A stretch of 64,000 bases of DNA from Candidatus Sumerlaeota bacterium (GTDB taxonomy: Bacteria; Sumerlaeota; Sumerlaeia; MWCT01; JAUWMI01): positions 47,678-111,677 of the forward strand of contig JAUWMI010000007.1 of assembly GCA_030613245.1 (NCBI GenBank), read 5' to 3'. The position numbers and the translations under genes were made by a program. This document shows, one piece after another, positions 27,974-37,159 of the stretch. The notes beneath the pieces are model-generated. The model did not search any database, was not told where the DNA came from, and saw only the letters and a list, made by a program, of their open reading frames with translations. How positions within the stretch are numbered: position 1 is the first letter of the stretch; each line of letters begins with the position of its first letter.

Positions 27974-29070
27974 TCTGTGTGCCTCCGCTTATAAAATGGC
28001 CGCTTTATGATTTCTGCCGGATGAGGTTTCCCTTGGATCATGATAAGAATCGAGCTGCCCACTTTTGAATGCAGATTGTGAACGTAACCCATGCCGATAC
28101 CTTTTTGGAGTGTGGGAGAGAAGGTGCCGCTGGTAACGTTGCCAATGGTGTTGTCTTGGTGCCGGATTTCATAGCCTTGACGCGGAATTGAGCGATCGAG
28201 CATCTGAAACGCAGCCAGACGCTTGGAGAGTTCGCTATTACTACTGCTGACCAGTGCCTCTTTGCCAATGAATGCCTTCTTATCGAGTTTGATGAATTTG
28301 CTCAGGCCAGCTTCCAACGGCGTAGTAGAACTTGTGAGATCATTGCCGAACAGCGGCATGCACGCCTCGAGACGGAGCGTGTCGCGGGCTCCCAATCCAA
28401 CAGGAACTAGCCCGTCCGATGTCCCAATGTGTAATAGCTTTTCCCAGAGTGTCGTCGTATAAAGGGCACCAAAATAGAGTTCAAACCCGTCTTCCCCCGT
28501 ATAACCAGTGCGCGAGACAATGGCTTCGGCATGAGAAACCTGGGTTATGACAAAATCGTAGTAGTTCAGATCATTGAGAGGCGCTTGAGTTACCCGCTGC
28601 AGAATGCTCTGGGCCTTTGGTCCCTGGATGGAGAGCATGCCTAGCCCAAACCCTGCGTCTTCAATATCAACCGCATGTTTCCCCTGATGCTGGTGGAACC
28701 ACGAGAGTACTGTGTCGCGATTTACCGCGTTGGTAACCACAAGACAGTAGTCCTCTGCCTTATAGACCGTGACGTCATCTATTATGCCCCCCTGCGGATT
28801 ACAAATAAAGGCGTAATGGACTTTTCCGATGCCTAGTCCTTCTATATCGTTGGTCGTCATGTAATTGAGGAATTTGATTCTGTCTTTACCTTTCACGCGG
28901 ATGCGTCCCATATAGCATAGGTCGAACAAGCCTGCCTGATTGCGAACTGCCTGGTGCTCAGCAGTAATTGAAGTATAATAGAGCGGCATTTCCCATCCGC
29001 TGAATGCCGTTATCTTTGCACGATGTTCCACGTGCCACGTATAGAGGGAGGTGTGTCTTATTGCTACCAT
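27970..29070 (-). CDS. gcvT: Aminomethyltransferase (glycine cleavage T protein)
   Basis: 366 aa. GcvT transfers the methylene group from lipoylated GcvH to tetrahydrofolate and releases ammonia. AFSGWEMPLYY (about 19-29) and QAGLFDLCYMGRI (folate site) are present, as are YTGEDGFELYF (about 195-205) and GLGARDTLRLEACMPLFGND, all diagnostic. It is the first gene of the operon; a weak AAGG precedes the ATG. GcvL is not adjacent. Glycine riboswitches often control this operon, but I could not recognise one upstream. Confidence 0.95.
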   Translation of the reverse strand: MVAIRHTSLYTWHVEHRAKITAFSGWEMPLYYTSITAEHQAVRNQAGLFDLCYMGRIRVKGKDRIKFLNYMTTNDIEGLGIGKVHYAFICNPQGGIIDDVTVYKAEDYCLVVTNAVNRDTVLSWFHQHQGKHAVDIEDAGFGLGMLSIQGPKAQSILQRVTQAPLNDLNYYDFVITQVSHAEAIVSRTGYTGEDGFELYFGALYTTTLWEKLLHIGTSDGLVPVGLGARDTLRLEACMPLFGNDLTSSTTPLEAGLSKFIKLDKKAFIGKEALVSSSNSELSKRLAAFQMLDRSIPRQGYEIRHQDNTIGNVTSGTFSPTLQKGIGMGYVHNLHSKVGSSILIMIQGKPHPAEIIKRPFYKRRHTE

Positions 29071-29100
29071 TTGCGCCTTGAGATTTCTTAGGGAAAGATG

Positions 29101-29132
29101 TGCACCAGTGATACAGCCCTTTTTGTGGTGCA
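29101..29132 (-). promoter_or_regulatory. Leader hairpin upstream of gcvT
   Basis: TGCACCA and TGGTGCA form a perfect 7-bp stem with an 18-nt loop. It begins at the predicted 5' end of the transcript, 30 nt before gcvT. The aptamer sequence of the glycine riboswitch is not visible, so this is at most a leader structure of unknown role. Confidence 0.3.
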
Positions 29133-29137
29133 GTTAT

Positions 29138-29166
29138 TCTATAATGGCCTCTGAAAACACCTGCAA
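29138..29166 (-). promoter_or_regulatory. Possible promoter of the gcv operon
   Basis: Minus-strand TTGCAG (29161-29166) and TATAGA (29138-29143) are spaced by 17 bp; the start point would fall near 29131. The -35 is weak, so confidence is moderate. Confidence 0.4.
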
Positions 29167-29339
29167 GAAAAAATTGCTGCTCCTCTTCACATATTAACGC
29201 GACACATGAACTTGCAGGGAATTGCAAAGTACTTCACTGCGGCAGCGGTTACCAGCTGACAAGAGTCAATCCAGAAGCGTACAAACTTAATTTTTTGTGC
29301 TTGGCTGTGAAAAAATCGAAATTCTGGTTATCACCTTTG

Positions 29340-31019
29340 CTATTTGACACAGGGCCCTGGCTGTTTAAATACTGCTCCGGTGCTCGCGGATGTAACCATG
29401 GAGGCATAGCGAGCAAGGTAGCCATGAGTGATCTTTGGTTTAGGCGGTCTCCATTTACTGAGCCGACTGCGAATCTCCCGTTGCGATAATTTGACGTTTA
29501 GCCTATGGTTGGGAATGTCAATTTCAATCAGATCTCCGTCTTTGAGGATAGCAATTGGTCCTCCCTCCATGGCTTCTGGTGAGATATGACCAATTGCCGC
29601 GCCTCGCGTACCGCCGGAAAAGCGGCCATCTGTGATAAGTGCAACTGTCTTGTCCAATCCCATACCAGCCACGGCAGCCGTACACGTCAGCATCTCTTGC
29701 ATACCTGGTCCGCCCTTGGGTCCTTCATAGCGAATCACAATCACGTCGCCTGGCCTAATCTTTCCAGCGAAAATTGCCTTTGCAGCTTTCGGTTCGCTTT
29801 CAAACACGCGTGCTGGCCCACGATGACGCAGCATTTCCTGGGGCACTGCTGACTGCTTCACGACAGCACCGTCGGGAGCCAGATTTCCCCATAGAATCGC
29901 TATGCCGCCGGTGGGGTGGTAGGGTTTGTCAATCGGCCGGATGACCTTGAAGTTGCGTATGCGCGCCGTTTTAATATTCTCGCCAATCGTTTTGCCTGTC
30001 ACGGTGAGCATCGAAGTCTCAATCACTTTGAGCTTGGTCAATTCTTTCACAATTGCCGACACGCCCCCCGCATCATGAAAATCTTCCATGTAGTGTTTGC
30101 CAGCCGGGCTGATTTGGCATAAATTCCGCACTTTTTGACTTATCTCATTAATGGCCCGCAAACCAAGCGTAATGCCAACTTCATGGGCGATAGCAGTAAG
30201 ATGCAAGATCGTGTTAGTTGAACAGCCCAGGGCCATGTCGGCAGCCAGTGAGTTTGTGAAGGCAGCCTTTTTCAGAATTTGCTTCGGCCGAATATCTTTT
30301 TTCAACAAATCCATAACAGCCATGCCAGAAGTTTTGGCCAGCCTTATGCGTGCAGCATGGGGTGCCGGAATTGTGCCATTTTCCGGGAGCGCCATTCCCA
30401 GAACTTCGCTCAAGCAGTTCATCGAGTTTGCGGTAAACAGCCCTGCGCATGAGCCGCACCCTACGCACGCCACGTCCTCCAGTTCAGCCAGCTCCCGTTT
30501 GGTCATTTTATTTGCCTTAAGTTTGCCAATCCCTTCAAATACCGTAATGAGGTCGACCTTTTTCCCGCGAAGCGTACCCGCCAGCATCGGCCCGCCACTT
30601 ACGACAATTGAGGGAAGATTCAAGCGCGCCGCAGCCATGAGCATCCCGGGAATTATCTTGTCGCAGTTGGGAATGAACACCAACGCGTCAAACGGATGCG
30701 CCTGCGCCATCACTTCAATAGAGTCGGCGATCAGCTCGCGGCTCGCGAGTGAATATTTCATTCCGATATGATTCATTGCGATGCCATCACACACGCCGAT
30801 GACGCTGAATTCGATAGGTGTCCCGCCACCCATGCGCACGCCGGCTTTTGCAGCCGCGCAGATTTTATCCAGATGAATGTGGCCGGGAATAATCTCGTTA
30901 AACGAATTCACAATGCCCACAAGGGGCTGGTGAATCTCTTTATCGGTAAGCCCAAGCGCTTTGAGCAGTGCCCGGTGTGGTGTTCGCTCGACACCCTGTT
31001 TCATCATGTCACTTCGCAT
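29340..31019 (-). CDS. ilvD: Dihydroxy-acid dehydratase
   Basis: 559 aa from ATG 31019, with AGGAGA 10 nt upstream; an earlier ATG at 31046 lies upstream of that site. IlvD dehydrates dihydroxy acids to the 2-keto acids for valine, isoleucine and leucine. Iron-sulfur ligands are Cys119 (PNCDK) and Cys191 (CVGCGSCAG). The N-terminal motif reads IIPGHIHL: a glycine sits where [2Fe-2S] members have a cysteine, so an E. coli-like, oxygen-sensitive [4Fe-4S] form is inferred. No other ilv genes are near. Substrate motifs [14 protein letters not shown] ([15 protein letters not shown]) are intact. Confidence 0.94.
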   Translation of the reverse strand: MRSDMMKQGVERTPHRALLKALGLTDKEIHQPLVGIVNSFNEIIPGHIHLDKICAAAKAGVRMGGGTPIEFSVIGVCDGIAMNHIGMKYSLASRELIADSIEVMAQAHPFDALVFIPNCDKIIPGMLMAAARLNLPSIVVSGGPMLAGTLRGKKVDLITVFEGIGKLKANKMTKRELAELEDVACVGCGSCAGLFTANSMNCLSEVLGMALPENGTIPAPHAARIRLAKTSGMAVMDLLKKDIRPKQILKKAAFTNSLAADMALGCSTNTILHLTAIAHEVGITLGLRAINEISQKVRNLCQISPAGKHYMEDFHDAGGVSAIVKELTKLKVIETSMLTVTGKTIGENIKTARIRNFKVIRPIDKPYHPTGGIAILWGNLAPDGAVVKQSAVPQEMLRHRGPARVFESEPKAAKAIFAGKIRPGDVIVIRYEGPKGGPGMQEMLTCTAAVAGMGLDKTVALITDGRFSGGTRGAAIGHISPEAMEGGPIAILKDGDLIEIDIPNHRLNVKLSQREIRSRLSKWRPPKPKITHGYLARYASMVTSASTGAVFKQPGPCVK

Positions 31020-31144
31020 GGCCGTGTTCTCTCCTTTTTCAGGCATATAAAGATGAACGCCCTTTTAAAGGGCATAGCCGTGTAATTGCAAAGTAAAAAC
31101 ACCCTCAGGAAAGATATAAATCCTGGCTGCACCTTTCTCTTGTC

Positions 31145-31894
31145 TCATGCCTGCATGGCTTGGTAGATCTGTGGAAGAACCGTCCCTGCCTTGTCACGGA
31201 AGATAAAATCTGCAAAAGTTGAGATCGGCGAGGGATCAAGGTTGATCTCCACTACGCGCGCCCCTTGCTCTTTTGCTTCCCAAGCCCAGCCGGAAATGTA
31301 TGCGAATAAGGCGGACGTTCCTATAGCGAATGCGATGTCAATTCCACCGGCCAGAATAAACTCCGTGATGTGCGTAATGGGCTCCACGGGAAGCGCCTCG
31401 CCAAACCAGACGACGTTTGGCCGCAAAAGCGCACCGCACTTGCACTTTGGCGGCACCTCAGTTTCTGTGTCTACTGCGTCACGGAGAAACAGCGTACCCT
31501 CGCGCGTACAGCATGTTTGCCAGATCGAGCCATGAATTTCTACCACCTGTTTGCTGCCCGCAGTTTGATGTAGACCATCCACGTTCTGGGTTGCCAGAAG
31601 TGTGTTTGGGATTGCTGCCTGGAGCTGCGCAATAGCGAGATGGCCGGCGTTTGGCTGGGCACGGCGGATAATAGCTTTTCGCTCATTGTACCATTCCCAG
31701 ACAAGGGCTGGATCCTGCGCAAAGCCCTCAGGTGAGGCCAGCTCCATAGGATTGTGTTGTCTCCAGTAGCCGTCTTTGCCACGAAATGTTGGAATGCCAC
31801 TTTCCGCTGAAATCCCGGCACCAGTAATGAAGAGCAACTTATGTGCCGTCCTGAGAGATTCAGCCACTTCAGATATTTCGCTGCCCTTCTCCAT
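31145..31894 (-). CDS. NAD-dependent deacylase of the sirtuin family with non-standard zinc site
   Basis: 249 aa. The Rossmann NAD site is intact: GAGISAESGIPTFRG (25-39) and QNVDGLHQ (103-110), followed by catalytic His121 (IHGSIW). The later PNVVWFGE (159-166) is also present. The zinc module differs from the usual CxxC...CxxC: C128-C129 (QTCCTREG) and C151-K-C153 (PKCKCGALLRP). Four cysteines exist but with different spacing. Such enzymes deacetylate or desuccinylate lysines, for example acetyl-CoA synthetase. The zinc is structural, so loss might lower stability rather than abolish catalysis. Confidence 0.85.
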   Translation of the reverse strand: MEKGSEISEVAESLRTAHKLLFITGAGISAESGIPTFRGKDGYWRQHNPMELASPEGFAQDPALVWEWYNERKAIIRRAQPNAGHLAIAQLQAAIPNTLLATQNVDGLHQTAGSKQVVEIHGSIWQTCCTREGTLFLRDAVDTETEVPPKCKCGALLRPNVVWFGEALPVEPITHITEFILAGGIDIAFAIGTSALFAYISGWAWEAKEQGARVVEINLDPSPISTFADFIFRDKAGTVLPQIYQAMQA

Positions 31895-32076
31895 ACGGTA
31901 ACTCCTGCATCGATAGTGTTGACCTGAGCTGTGCTCTTCGTGACTTCAGCTGACCCAAAGCGTATCAATTTAGATTATAGGCCAACGCTGCCACGGCTTA
32001 GCACTATTGGCAAGAAATTTTATATATATCTCGAAAACCATGTTCATCAGTGCTCGGTGCAAATAAGACATCGAGA

Positions 32077-32315
32077 ATTTTGGTTCCTCGGAATCTGTAG
32101 CAGGCTAGCTGCTGGCAAAATTTTGGGTCTTTGAGGCTGAGCGACCTTATTTATAGCGATTAACCCATTATAGGAGAAACCCGAATTATCGTACAGCCAC
32201 ATGTATTTATTCGAGCAGGTAAGGGCGTTTAATTAAACGCCCCTACAATTACCATAATTGAGCACCACTAATGGCTACTACAACTACTTTAGTATGAAAT
32301 CCCAAGAACCAAAAT
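32077..32315. repeat. Imperfect inverted repeats flanking the 32.2-kb palindrome
   Basis: ATTTTGGTTC (32077-32086) and GAACCAAAAT (32306-32315) are exact inverses, with partial similarity continuing on each side. They enclose about 220 bp containing the 28-bp palindrome. This resembles a small non-coding mobile element or its remnant, but there is no clear target duplication. Confidence 0.3.
32219..32246. repeat. 28-bp palindromic repeat, copy 1
   Basis: The centre GGGCGTTTAATTAAACGCCC (32223-32242) is a perfect 20-bp palindrome; the ends read GTAA and CTAC, so only one outer pair is mismatched. The same 20-mer recurs at 55291-55310, and a relative at 50769-50796. Confidence 0.75.
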
Positions 32316-32448
32316 TTCTGCTTGACAGAACTGAAACACTTTGAGACTTTCACATATCGTTAAGGAAGAAGAGACTAGTATGAATGGGAGGTGATTACGA
32401 AACAAGAAGATCAATTTTTTACATTCGACACGAAGGAGGGACAGAAGA

Positions 32449-33375
32449 ATGAGAAAAGCGATATTGATATTTTTTCTTGTGATGGCTGGATTGATGCTCA
32501 CGAATAGCTTGTTAGCAGATTGGGGGCCAACCCCTGATCTCACAGACGATTTTTCGGTTGATTCCACTGCTGGAGCTAATCTGGGCTACATAAAGGATCC
32601 GGATCTTGTGGCTGCATTTAGTGACGCACAAATTGCTGCGCCAATATTTTATAGCTCCTATCCGGGTGGGTGGACTTCTGCAGATGGTGGTCTCGACTAC
32701 GACCCAGATCCGATTGCAGGCAATCCTTCCAGTGATAGTACTGTCATGGGGATTGGCAATCTAGTAGCAAACCTGGTAGCAACAGCTGGGCTTTGCTATA
32801 TTGATATTGCAGCGGCTAGCCCTGGTGGCCCAGACATATTTCTCGCCCATGAAGATTACAAAATGCGCGCCTATGTCTACTGCCTGGGAACCAATGACAC
32901 CGCAAAAAGATATCAGGGAGGTCTGTACTTGCGGGCAGGTAGTGGCCAGCCCAACCTGTTCCGGTTTGGAATCTATCATAATTCAGCGAGCCTGGGAGGA
33001 GGTCCGGGATTTGGTTTTAGAGGAACTGCGGAAGCAGACCAGACACTAAACTTCACTTCTCCACTTGCCGATGGCCGCTGGGTCTTGATGGAAATGGAAG
33101 CCGTAGGATTACTTGGAGCAGTTGGAGCGGATGTTGACGGAAACGATGTAATTAATAAGGCTGACTCAGGAGAATACCTGAGCGGTCTCGATTTGGACGT
33201 AACAGATGTTAAGCTTAATGGGTACCCGGCATTCTGGACCGTTGGAGAGTACTCAGACGCATCACCAATGCTTATTGATGATGTGGAACTCTGGTATCTG
33301 CCATACGTTCCCCCAACGCCAACCCTACCGCCAGGGTTTACACCCGTTGAGATGAACTGGGCAGTTTACTACTAA
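32449..33375 (+). CDS. Secreted protein with dockerin/EF-like Ca-binding loop, function unknown
   Basis: 308 aa. A signal peptide (residues 1-23, KAILIFFLVMAGLMLTNSLLA) directs export. The body (about 30-220) is rich in Gly, Asp, Ser and aromatic residues and looks beta-sandwich (LamG/concanavalin-like), with KRYQGGLYLRAG and GRWVLMEME-type strands. Residues 228-242 contain a calcium loop with Asp228, Asp230, Asn232, Asp239 and Glu242, as in dockerin repeats. A proline-rich linker then leads to the short C-terminal tail TPVEMNWAVYY. AGGAGG 9 nt upstream supports the start. A strong terminator follows, so the gene is monocistronic. Not recognised as a known enzyme. Confidence 0.75.
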   Translation: MRKAILIFFLVMAGLMLTNSLLADWGPTPDLTDDFSVDSTAGANLGYIKDPDLVAAFSDAQIAAPIFYSSYPGGWTSADGGLDYDPDPIAGNPSSDSTVMGIGNLVANLVATAGLCYIDIAAASPGGPDIFLAHEDYKMRAYVYCLGTNDTAKRYQGGLYLRAGSGQPNLFRFGIYHNSASLGGGPGFGFRGTAEADQTLNFTSPLADGRWVLMEMEAVGLLGAVGADVDGNDVINKADSGEYLSGLDLDVTDVKLNGYPAFWTVGEYSDASPMLIDDVELWYLPYVPPTPTLPPGFTPVEMNWAVYY

Positions 33376-33411
33376 ACCGTCGATATTTTCGCAATGGTGC
33401 TTCGCATACAC

Positions 33412-33445
33412 AAGGGGATCCAGAAAAGGGATCCCCTTTCTTTTT
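33412..33445 (+). terminator. Strong rho-independent terminator
   Basis: AAGGGGATCC (33412-33421) pairs perfectly with GGATCCCCTT (33429-33438), 7-nt loop, followed by TCTTTTT. It ends the secreted-protein transcript, 36 bp after its stop, and lies just before the lipoprotein start. Confidence 0.93.
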
Positions 33446-33468
33446 ATCATTCGCCAGGAGCGCTTCTG

Positions 33469-35145
33469 ATGCGTGCTGTTCCTTTTCTTTGCATTGCTGC
33501 AATATTCTGTTTGCTTTCATGCCAGGTTTCTGAGCAACGCTTCATTGCATCGTTCGATGGACGTAAGGTGAGCGTTGAGGAACTGCGCTCGTTTATGAAC
33601 CCGCTTATTTACGTACTTCAGGATCGACCTTTTTATGATAAATATCACGACCCCGAAGCGCGTCGCCAGGCCCTCGAATATTATGTAGTGGAAAGTATGC
33701 TTGCTGATCGGGCACGGAATCAGGGCCTGCAGCAAGGCGAAACTTTTCTCCGCCTCTTTGCGCAGCAGAAGAAAGGTCTTGCACGCCAGTATTTGTATCG
33801 AACGGAAATCCTCGAAAAGAGCGAAGTTAGAGACCATGAGGCAGCGCAATACTACAGAGATCATAAAGAGGAGTTTTCTAGTCCCGACACCGTTGTGTAT
33901 GGGCGAATCTTTTTCCACATCCTTCCAGATGCAACCCAGGCGGAACGAAAAAGAATACTCGCAACAGCACAGTCTGTTCTTGATCAACTCGAAGAGGGCA
34001 AGGAGTTTCAGAAGCTCGTGGAGGAGTATTCCACGGATCCTCCAAGATATCAAACATCTCGGTATTTAGTTCGCGGAGATGACTCCATTTCAACGCCCGT
34101 AGCAAAAGTGCTATTCGATCTGTCAGCCAATGACTATAGCGATCTCATTGAAACGCCATTGGGATACGGTATTTATCATGTAAAAGCACGATATGCTGAG
34201 CAGGAGATTCCTTTTCAAGCTATTCGATCAAGAATCTTGAATACGCTGCAACCAGGTGTCCGGCAAAATGCTCTCCAGGCTTTTGTGCAAATGGCAGAAA
34301 GAAACTTTGGTGCCGTGGCACAATTTCGCACGTTTTCCAGTTGGCCCGAAGAATCAGAAACTTTATTTCAGATCGGGTCGGAGCACGTATTACTTGCAGA
34401 TGTTGAAAAGGAGATTGCCGGGCGATTTCCAAACCAGGAACCAAACTGGTCACAGGTGAAAACTTTCCTTGAGGCGCTCTATTTATCCAGACTGCTTGAC
34501 CATGCAGCCCAGGATTTTAATCTGCGCAGCGTGCGAGAACTTGAAATGAACGCTCTGTTTTACGAAAACTATCTCCTCAGCCAACTCTGGTTGAACGATC
34601 AGGTCACTTCTCATCATATCAGCCGTGAGGATCAACTTCGCTACTATGAGGCGCATCCCGAGTACTATCGCACCAAGGCAAAACGTGAGTGCAGGATGAT
34701 TACGTGCTACGGGCGTGTTTCAGCGGCGGTAAAACCGGATGAAAGAATTTATGCCCTGAAGCTGGCGGAACATAAAATTCTACGTGCCTATGAAGAACTA
34801 ATAAAAGGCGTAGAATTCCCTGAAGTTGCCAGGAGATATTCTGAAGATGAGTTCGCACAGAATGGCGGGTATATGGGCTACGTTACGGAGCCCTCTTTTG
34901 CTCGTTTCGACATTAACGTAAAGAAGCTTGCCGAAGGAGAATTCAGCAATCCCATTGCCTTATCCAATGGCTATATGATCATCAAGCTGGAATCCATGAT
35001 TCCGCGGCAGGTAAGACCCTTCGATGATGTGCAGGAGGCATTATTGGAGAGAATGCAAATTGAGTATCGTCATTCTCTTTATAAGTCAGTCCGGAAAGAG
35101 ATTCTCGACGCGTCTAACCTGACGCTTCTGACCGCGGAAGACTAA
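33469..35145 (+). CDS. Lipoprotein peptidyl-prolyl isomerase with two parvulin domains
   Basis: 558 aa from ATG 33469; AGGAG 8 nt upstream and the strong terminator before it exclude an upstream start. The lipobox is LLSC with acylated Cys18. Two parvulin (PpiC/SurA-type) regions are visible, about residues 120-225 (YGRIFFHILPDATQ... to PLGYGIYHVKARY) and about 395-505 (KRECRMITCYGRV... to LSNGYMIIKLE). Chaperone-type helical parts lie around each. Such proteins help outer-membrane or secreted proteins fold. The gene may serve the secreted protein upstream, though the terminator separates their transcripts. Catalytic strength of either domain cannot be judged by eye. Confidence 0.82.
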   Translation: MRAVPFLCIAAIFCLLSCQVSEQRFIASFDGRKVSVEELRSFMNPLIYVLQDRPFYDKYHDPEARRQALEYYVVESMLADRARNQGLQQGETFLRLFAQQKKGLARQYLYRTEILEKSEVRDHEAAQYYRDHKEEFSSPDTVVYGRIFFHILPDATQAERKRILATAQSVLDQLEEGKEFQKLVEEYSTDPPRYQTSRYLVRGDDSISTPVAKVLFDLSANDYSDLIETPLGYGIYHVKARYAEQEIPFQAIRSRILNTLQPGVRQNALQAFVQMAERNFGAVAQFRTFSSWPEESETLFQIGSEHVLLADVEKEIAGRFPNQEPNWSQVKTFLEALYLSRLLDHAAQDFNLRSVRELEMNALFYENYLLSQLWLNDQVTSHHISREDQLRYYEAHPEYYRTKAKRECRMITCYGRVSAAVKPDERIYALKLAEHKILRAYEELIKGVEFPEVARRYSEDEFAQNGGYMGYVTEPSFARFDINVKKLAEGEFSNPIALSNGYMIIKLESMIPRQVRPFDDVQEALLERMQIEYRHSLYKSVRKEILDASNLTLLTAED

Positions 35146-35202
35146 AGCGGGCAAAAAAACCAGGTTTCTATCCTTGCGATGCACGGCTATTTTCTGTGGA
35201 CC

Positions 35203-35880
35203 CTAAGACCCAGCCACCCAGCTTACCAGGTTTTTCCAGAATACAGAATAATATTTCCAGTCGGTCCAGCCTCCTGACCAGTGTGGGTGCGCATCAGTCA
35301 TGAAGGCCGCAGTTCTGCCCTTTCCATATTGGCCAACAACCAGAATCGGATCGCCCTCGTACTTCATGAGAACCTCGCCCGTCGCTTTCGCTTTTACCCG
35401 ATTATACCCAATTGCCACGGGCACAATCGCCCAATCAATTCCCTGCATGATCGGATGATCGCGCGTTGTTGGGTGTGTGATAAATCCCCGGATAAGGTTG
35501 ACGGTATCGGATTTCTCACTGATGTGCACTGGCAGAATCTCCTCAACCTCCGTCCCATGATAGTTAGCCATGAGCTCGTGTCCGGCAAACGAGGCGTAGC
35601 CTCCGATCATCAGGAAGCCTCCGCCAGACTGTACAAATGTGCCCAGCGCCTTGAGCTGAGACGTGGTGAAATTTTTCTTGCCCACGTCGCTGAAGATAAC
35701 GGCGTCATACGAGCTAAGTGCCTGCGCAGTCTCTGGGAATTTGTCTGGGATTTGATTTTCCTTAAATCCGCGCCACTCGCCATGGATACAGTGCATGTCA
35801 AAAGCAGGGCGCAGTGCCCTAAGCAGATATTCGCACTCAATTTCAAACAGCGGAGCTACGAAAAGTACTTTCTTTTTCAT
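35203..35880 (-). CDS. Class I glutamine amidotransferase-like (ThuA/DUF1355-type) protein
   Basis: 225 aa. A flavodoxin-like Rossmann core starts with KKKVLFVAPLFEIE and continues with SYDAVIFSDVGKKNF and FVQSGGGFLMIGGYASF. The C-terminal part GRTAAFMTDAHPHWSGGWTDW with YYSVFWKNLVSWV resembles GATase1-like cytoplasmic proteins that lack a clear catalytic Cys. AGGAGG lies 9 nt before the ATG. It is the last gene of a packed minus-strand run behind an ABC ATPase. The substrate is unknown; sugar or cell-wall-related roles are typical for relatives. Confidence 0.65.
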   Translation of the reverse strand: MKKKVLFVAPLFEIECEYLLRALRPAFDMHCIHGEWRGFKENQIPDKFPETAQALSSYDAVIFSDVGKKNFTTSQLKALGTFVQSGGGFLMIGGYASFAGHELMANYHGTEVEEILPVHISEKSDTVNLIRGFITHPTTRDHPIMQGIDWAIVPVAIGYNRVKAKATGEVLMKYEGDPILVVGQYGKGRTAAFMTDAHPHWSGGWTDWKYYSVFWKNLVSWVAGS

Positions 35881-35908
35881 TGGTTCTAACCTCCTCTAGC
35901 ATAAGATG

Positions 35909-37159
35909 TCAGTATGTATCTTCTGAGCATTTCACCAGCTCAAATCGCGCTGGTACCTGAATCGCGGCGCGCCCCCGAGGCCCTGATGGCCATGCTTTCA
36001 CCGTGAACCGATAGAGGCGCAGATGCAGATCATAAGGATTGAGTGGTTCACCTACCGGCGCAATTGCCACCGTGAGAACGTAGCGTCCCTCAGCAAGGAG
36101 CAGCGGGTCGAATCGAGCAACAATGACCGCACGTCCTGAGATGGGTGGAAACCGTACGCCTTGGTTCCAGGAGTTAATGAGTGTAATTAGAAGTCCGTCT
36201 TCCCGCGCCAGGCCGATAAAGCAATCAACGTTGGGTAGCACGGTGTTGGTCTTGATGTGCGCCTCCACGACTAGCGTCTCGTCGGTTGAAATGTGGCGTA
36301 CTTCCTGGCCCGTACCGTTTTTAATTTTGACCATTTCGATCAAGGCTTCGCCAGAGCCCATCCGACTGTGAGGAATGATGTGGCTAAGCTGCACATCAAA
36401 TTTCCGCGGATGCGTGGCAAGATAGTCCTGGTAGTATTGCTGACTATGCTGAGCAATTACCTCGCTTGTTGGGCCACAGGAGTTGATGCGTCCTTTATCA
36501 AGCCAGAGAATTTCGTCGCAGATCATCTCGGCCTGCTCGAAATTATGGGTCACAAAGATAATGGTTTTACCCTGAGATTTAAACTGCTTGATCTTCTCGA
36601 ATGATTTAACCTGAAAGTGGAAATCGCCAACCGCAAGGACTTCGTCAATAAGCAAGACATCAGGATCGGTGTGCACGGCAACGGAAAATCCAAGGCGCAC
36701 ATGCATTCCCGAGGAATAATGCTTCACAGGTGCATAGATGAACTCTTCAATTCCCGCAAATTGTATGATATTATCCAGCTGCGCATCAATCTCTGCTTTC
36801 GACATGCCGAGAAACGATCCGCTAAGATAGATATTCTCCATGCCTGATAGCTCGAGGTGAAACCCGGCTCCAAGCTCCAGAAGCGATGCCACCTTACCCT
36901 GAACCTCGATTGTTCCGCTTGTAGGTTCCGTGATTGCGGCAAGGCATCTTAGCAGCGTACTCTTGCCCGACCCATTGGGCCCGATGATACCCAGGGCAAC
37001 ACCTTTTTTTACCGTAAAGGATACGTCGCGCAGTGCGCAGACTTCCATTTTTGGTACCGGCTTTAGAAGACGTTTCAAAACGAGTTCTTTGATAGTGCTC
37101 GTTTTAATTTGTCGGATATAATAATGCTTTGAGAGCTGATTGACCGTAATGGCGTTCAT
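35909..37159 (-). CDS. Polysaccharide-export ABC transporter ATPase (Wzt-like)
   Basis: 416 aa from ATG 37159, which overlaps the radical SAM stop by 4 bp (ATGA). Walker A GPNGSGKST is at 60-68, the signature YSSGMHVRLGF follows, and Walker B is VLLIDEVLAVGD. These sequences are typical of the O-antigen/teichoic-acid exporter branch (Wzt, TagH). A C-terminal beta-sandwich (about 275-410), as in Wzt, would bind the terminal sugar of the exported chain. The matching permease Wzm is not present in the window, so it must be elsewhere or the protein serves a distant transporter. Confidence 0.85.
   Translation of the reverse strand: MNAITVNQLSKHYYIRQIKTSTIKELVLKRLLKPVPKMEVCALRDVSFTVKKGVALGIIGPNGSGKSTLLRCLAAITEPTSGTIEVQGKVASLLELGAGFHLELSGMENIYLSGSFLGMSKAEIDAQLDNIIQFAGIEEFIYAPVKHYSSGMHVRLGFSVAVHTDPDVLLIDEVLAVGDFHFQVKSFEKIKQFKSQGKTIIFVTHNFEQAEMICDEILWLDKGRINSCGPTSEVIAQHSQQYYQDYLATHPRKFDVQLSHIIPHSRMGSGEALIEMVKIKNGTGQEVRHISTDETLVVEAHIKTNTVLPNVDCFIGLAREDGLLITLINSWNQGVRFPPISGRAVIVARFDPLLLAEGRYVLTVAIAPVGEPLNPYDLHLRLYRFTVKAWPSGPRGRAAIQVPARFELVKCSEDTY

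Larger units (their letters stand above)
31895..32448. other. 554-bp intergenic region with palindromic and inverted repeats
   Basis: Between the divergent sirtuin and secreted-protein genes. It holds a 28-bp palindrome (32219-32246) and an inverted pair of 10-mers, ATTTTGGTTC at 32077-32086 and its complement at 32306-32315. No credible reading frame, tRNA or terminator was found. A TTGACA at 32322 lacks a good -10 partner. Confidence 0.6.

Noticed and set aside
29071..29339. Glycine riboswitch upstream of gcvT
   Set aside because: The tandem aptamer consensus is not visible in either strand; only a simple hairpin is present.
30151..30771. 206-codon antisense frame inside ilvD
   Set aside because: Complement of conserved ilvD sequence; serine/isoleucine-rich shadow protein.
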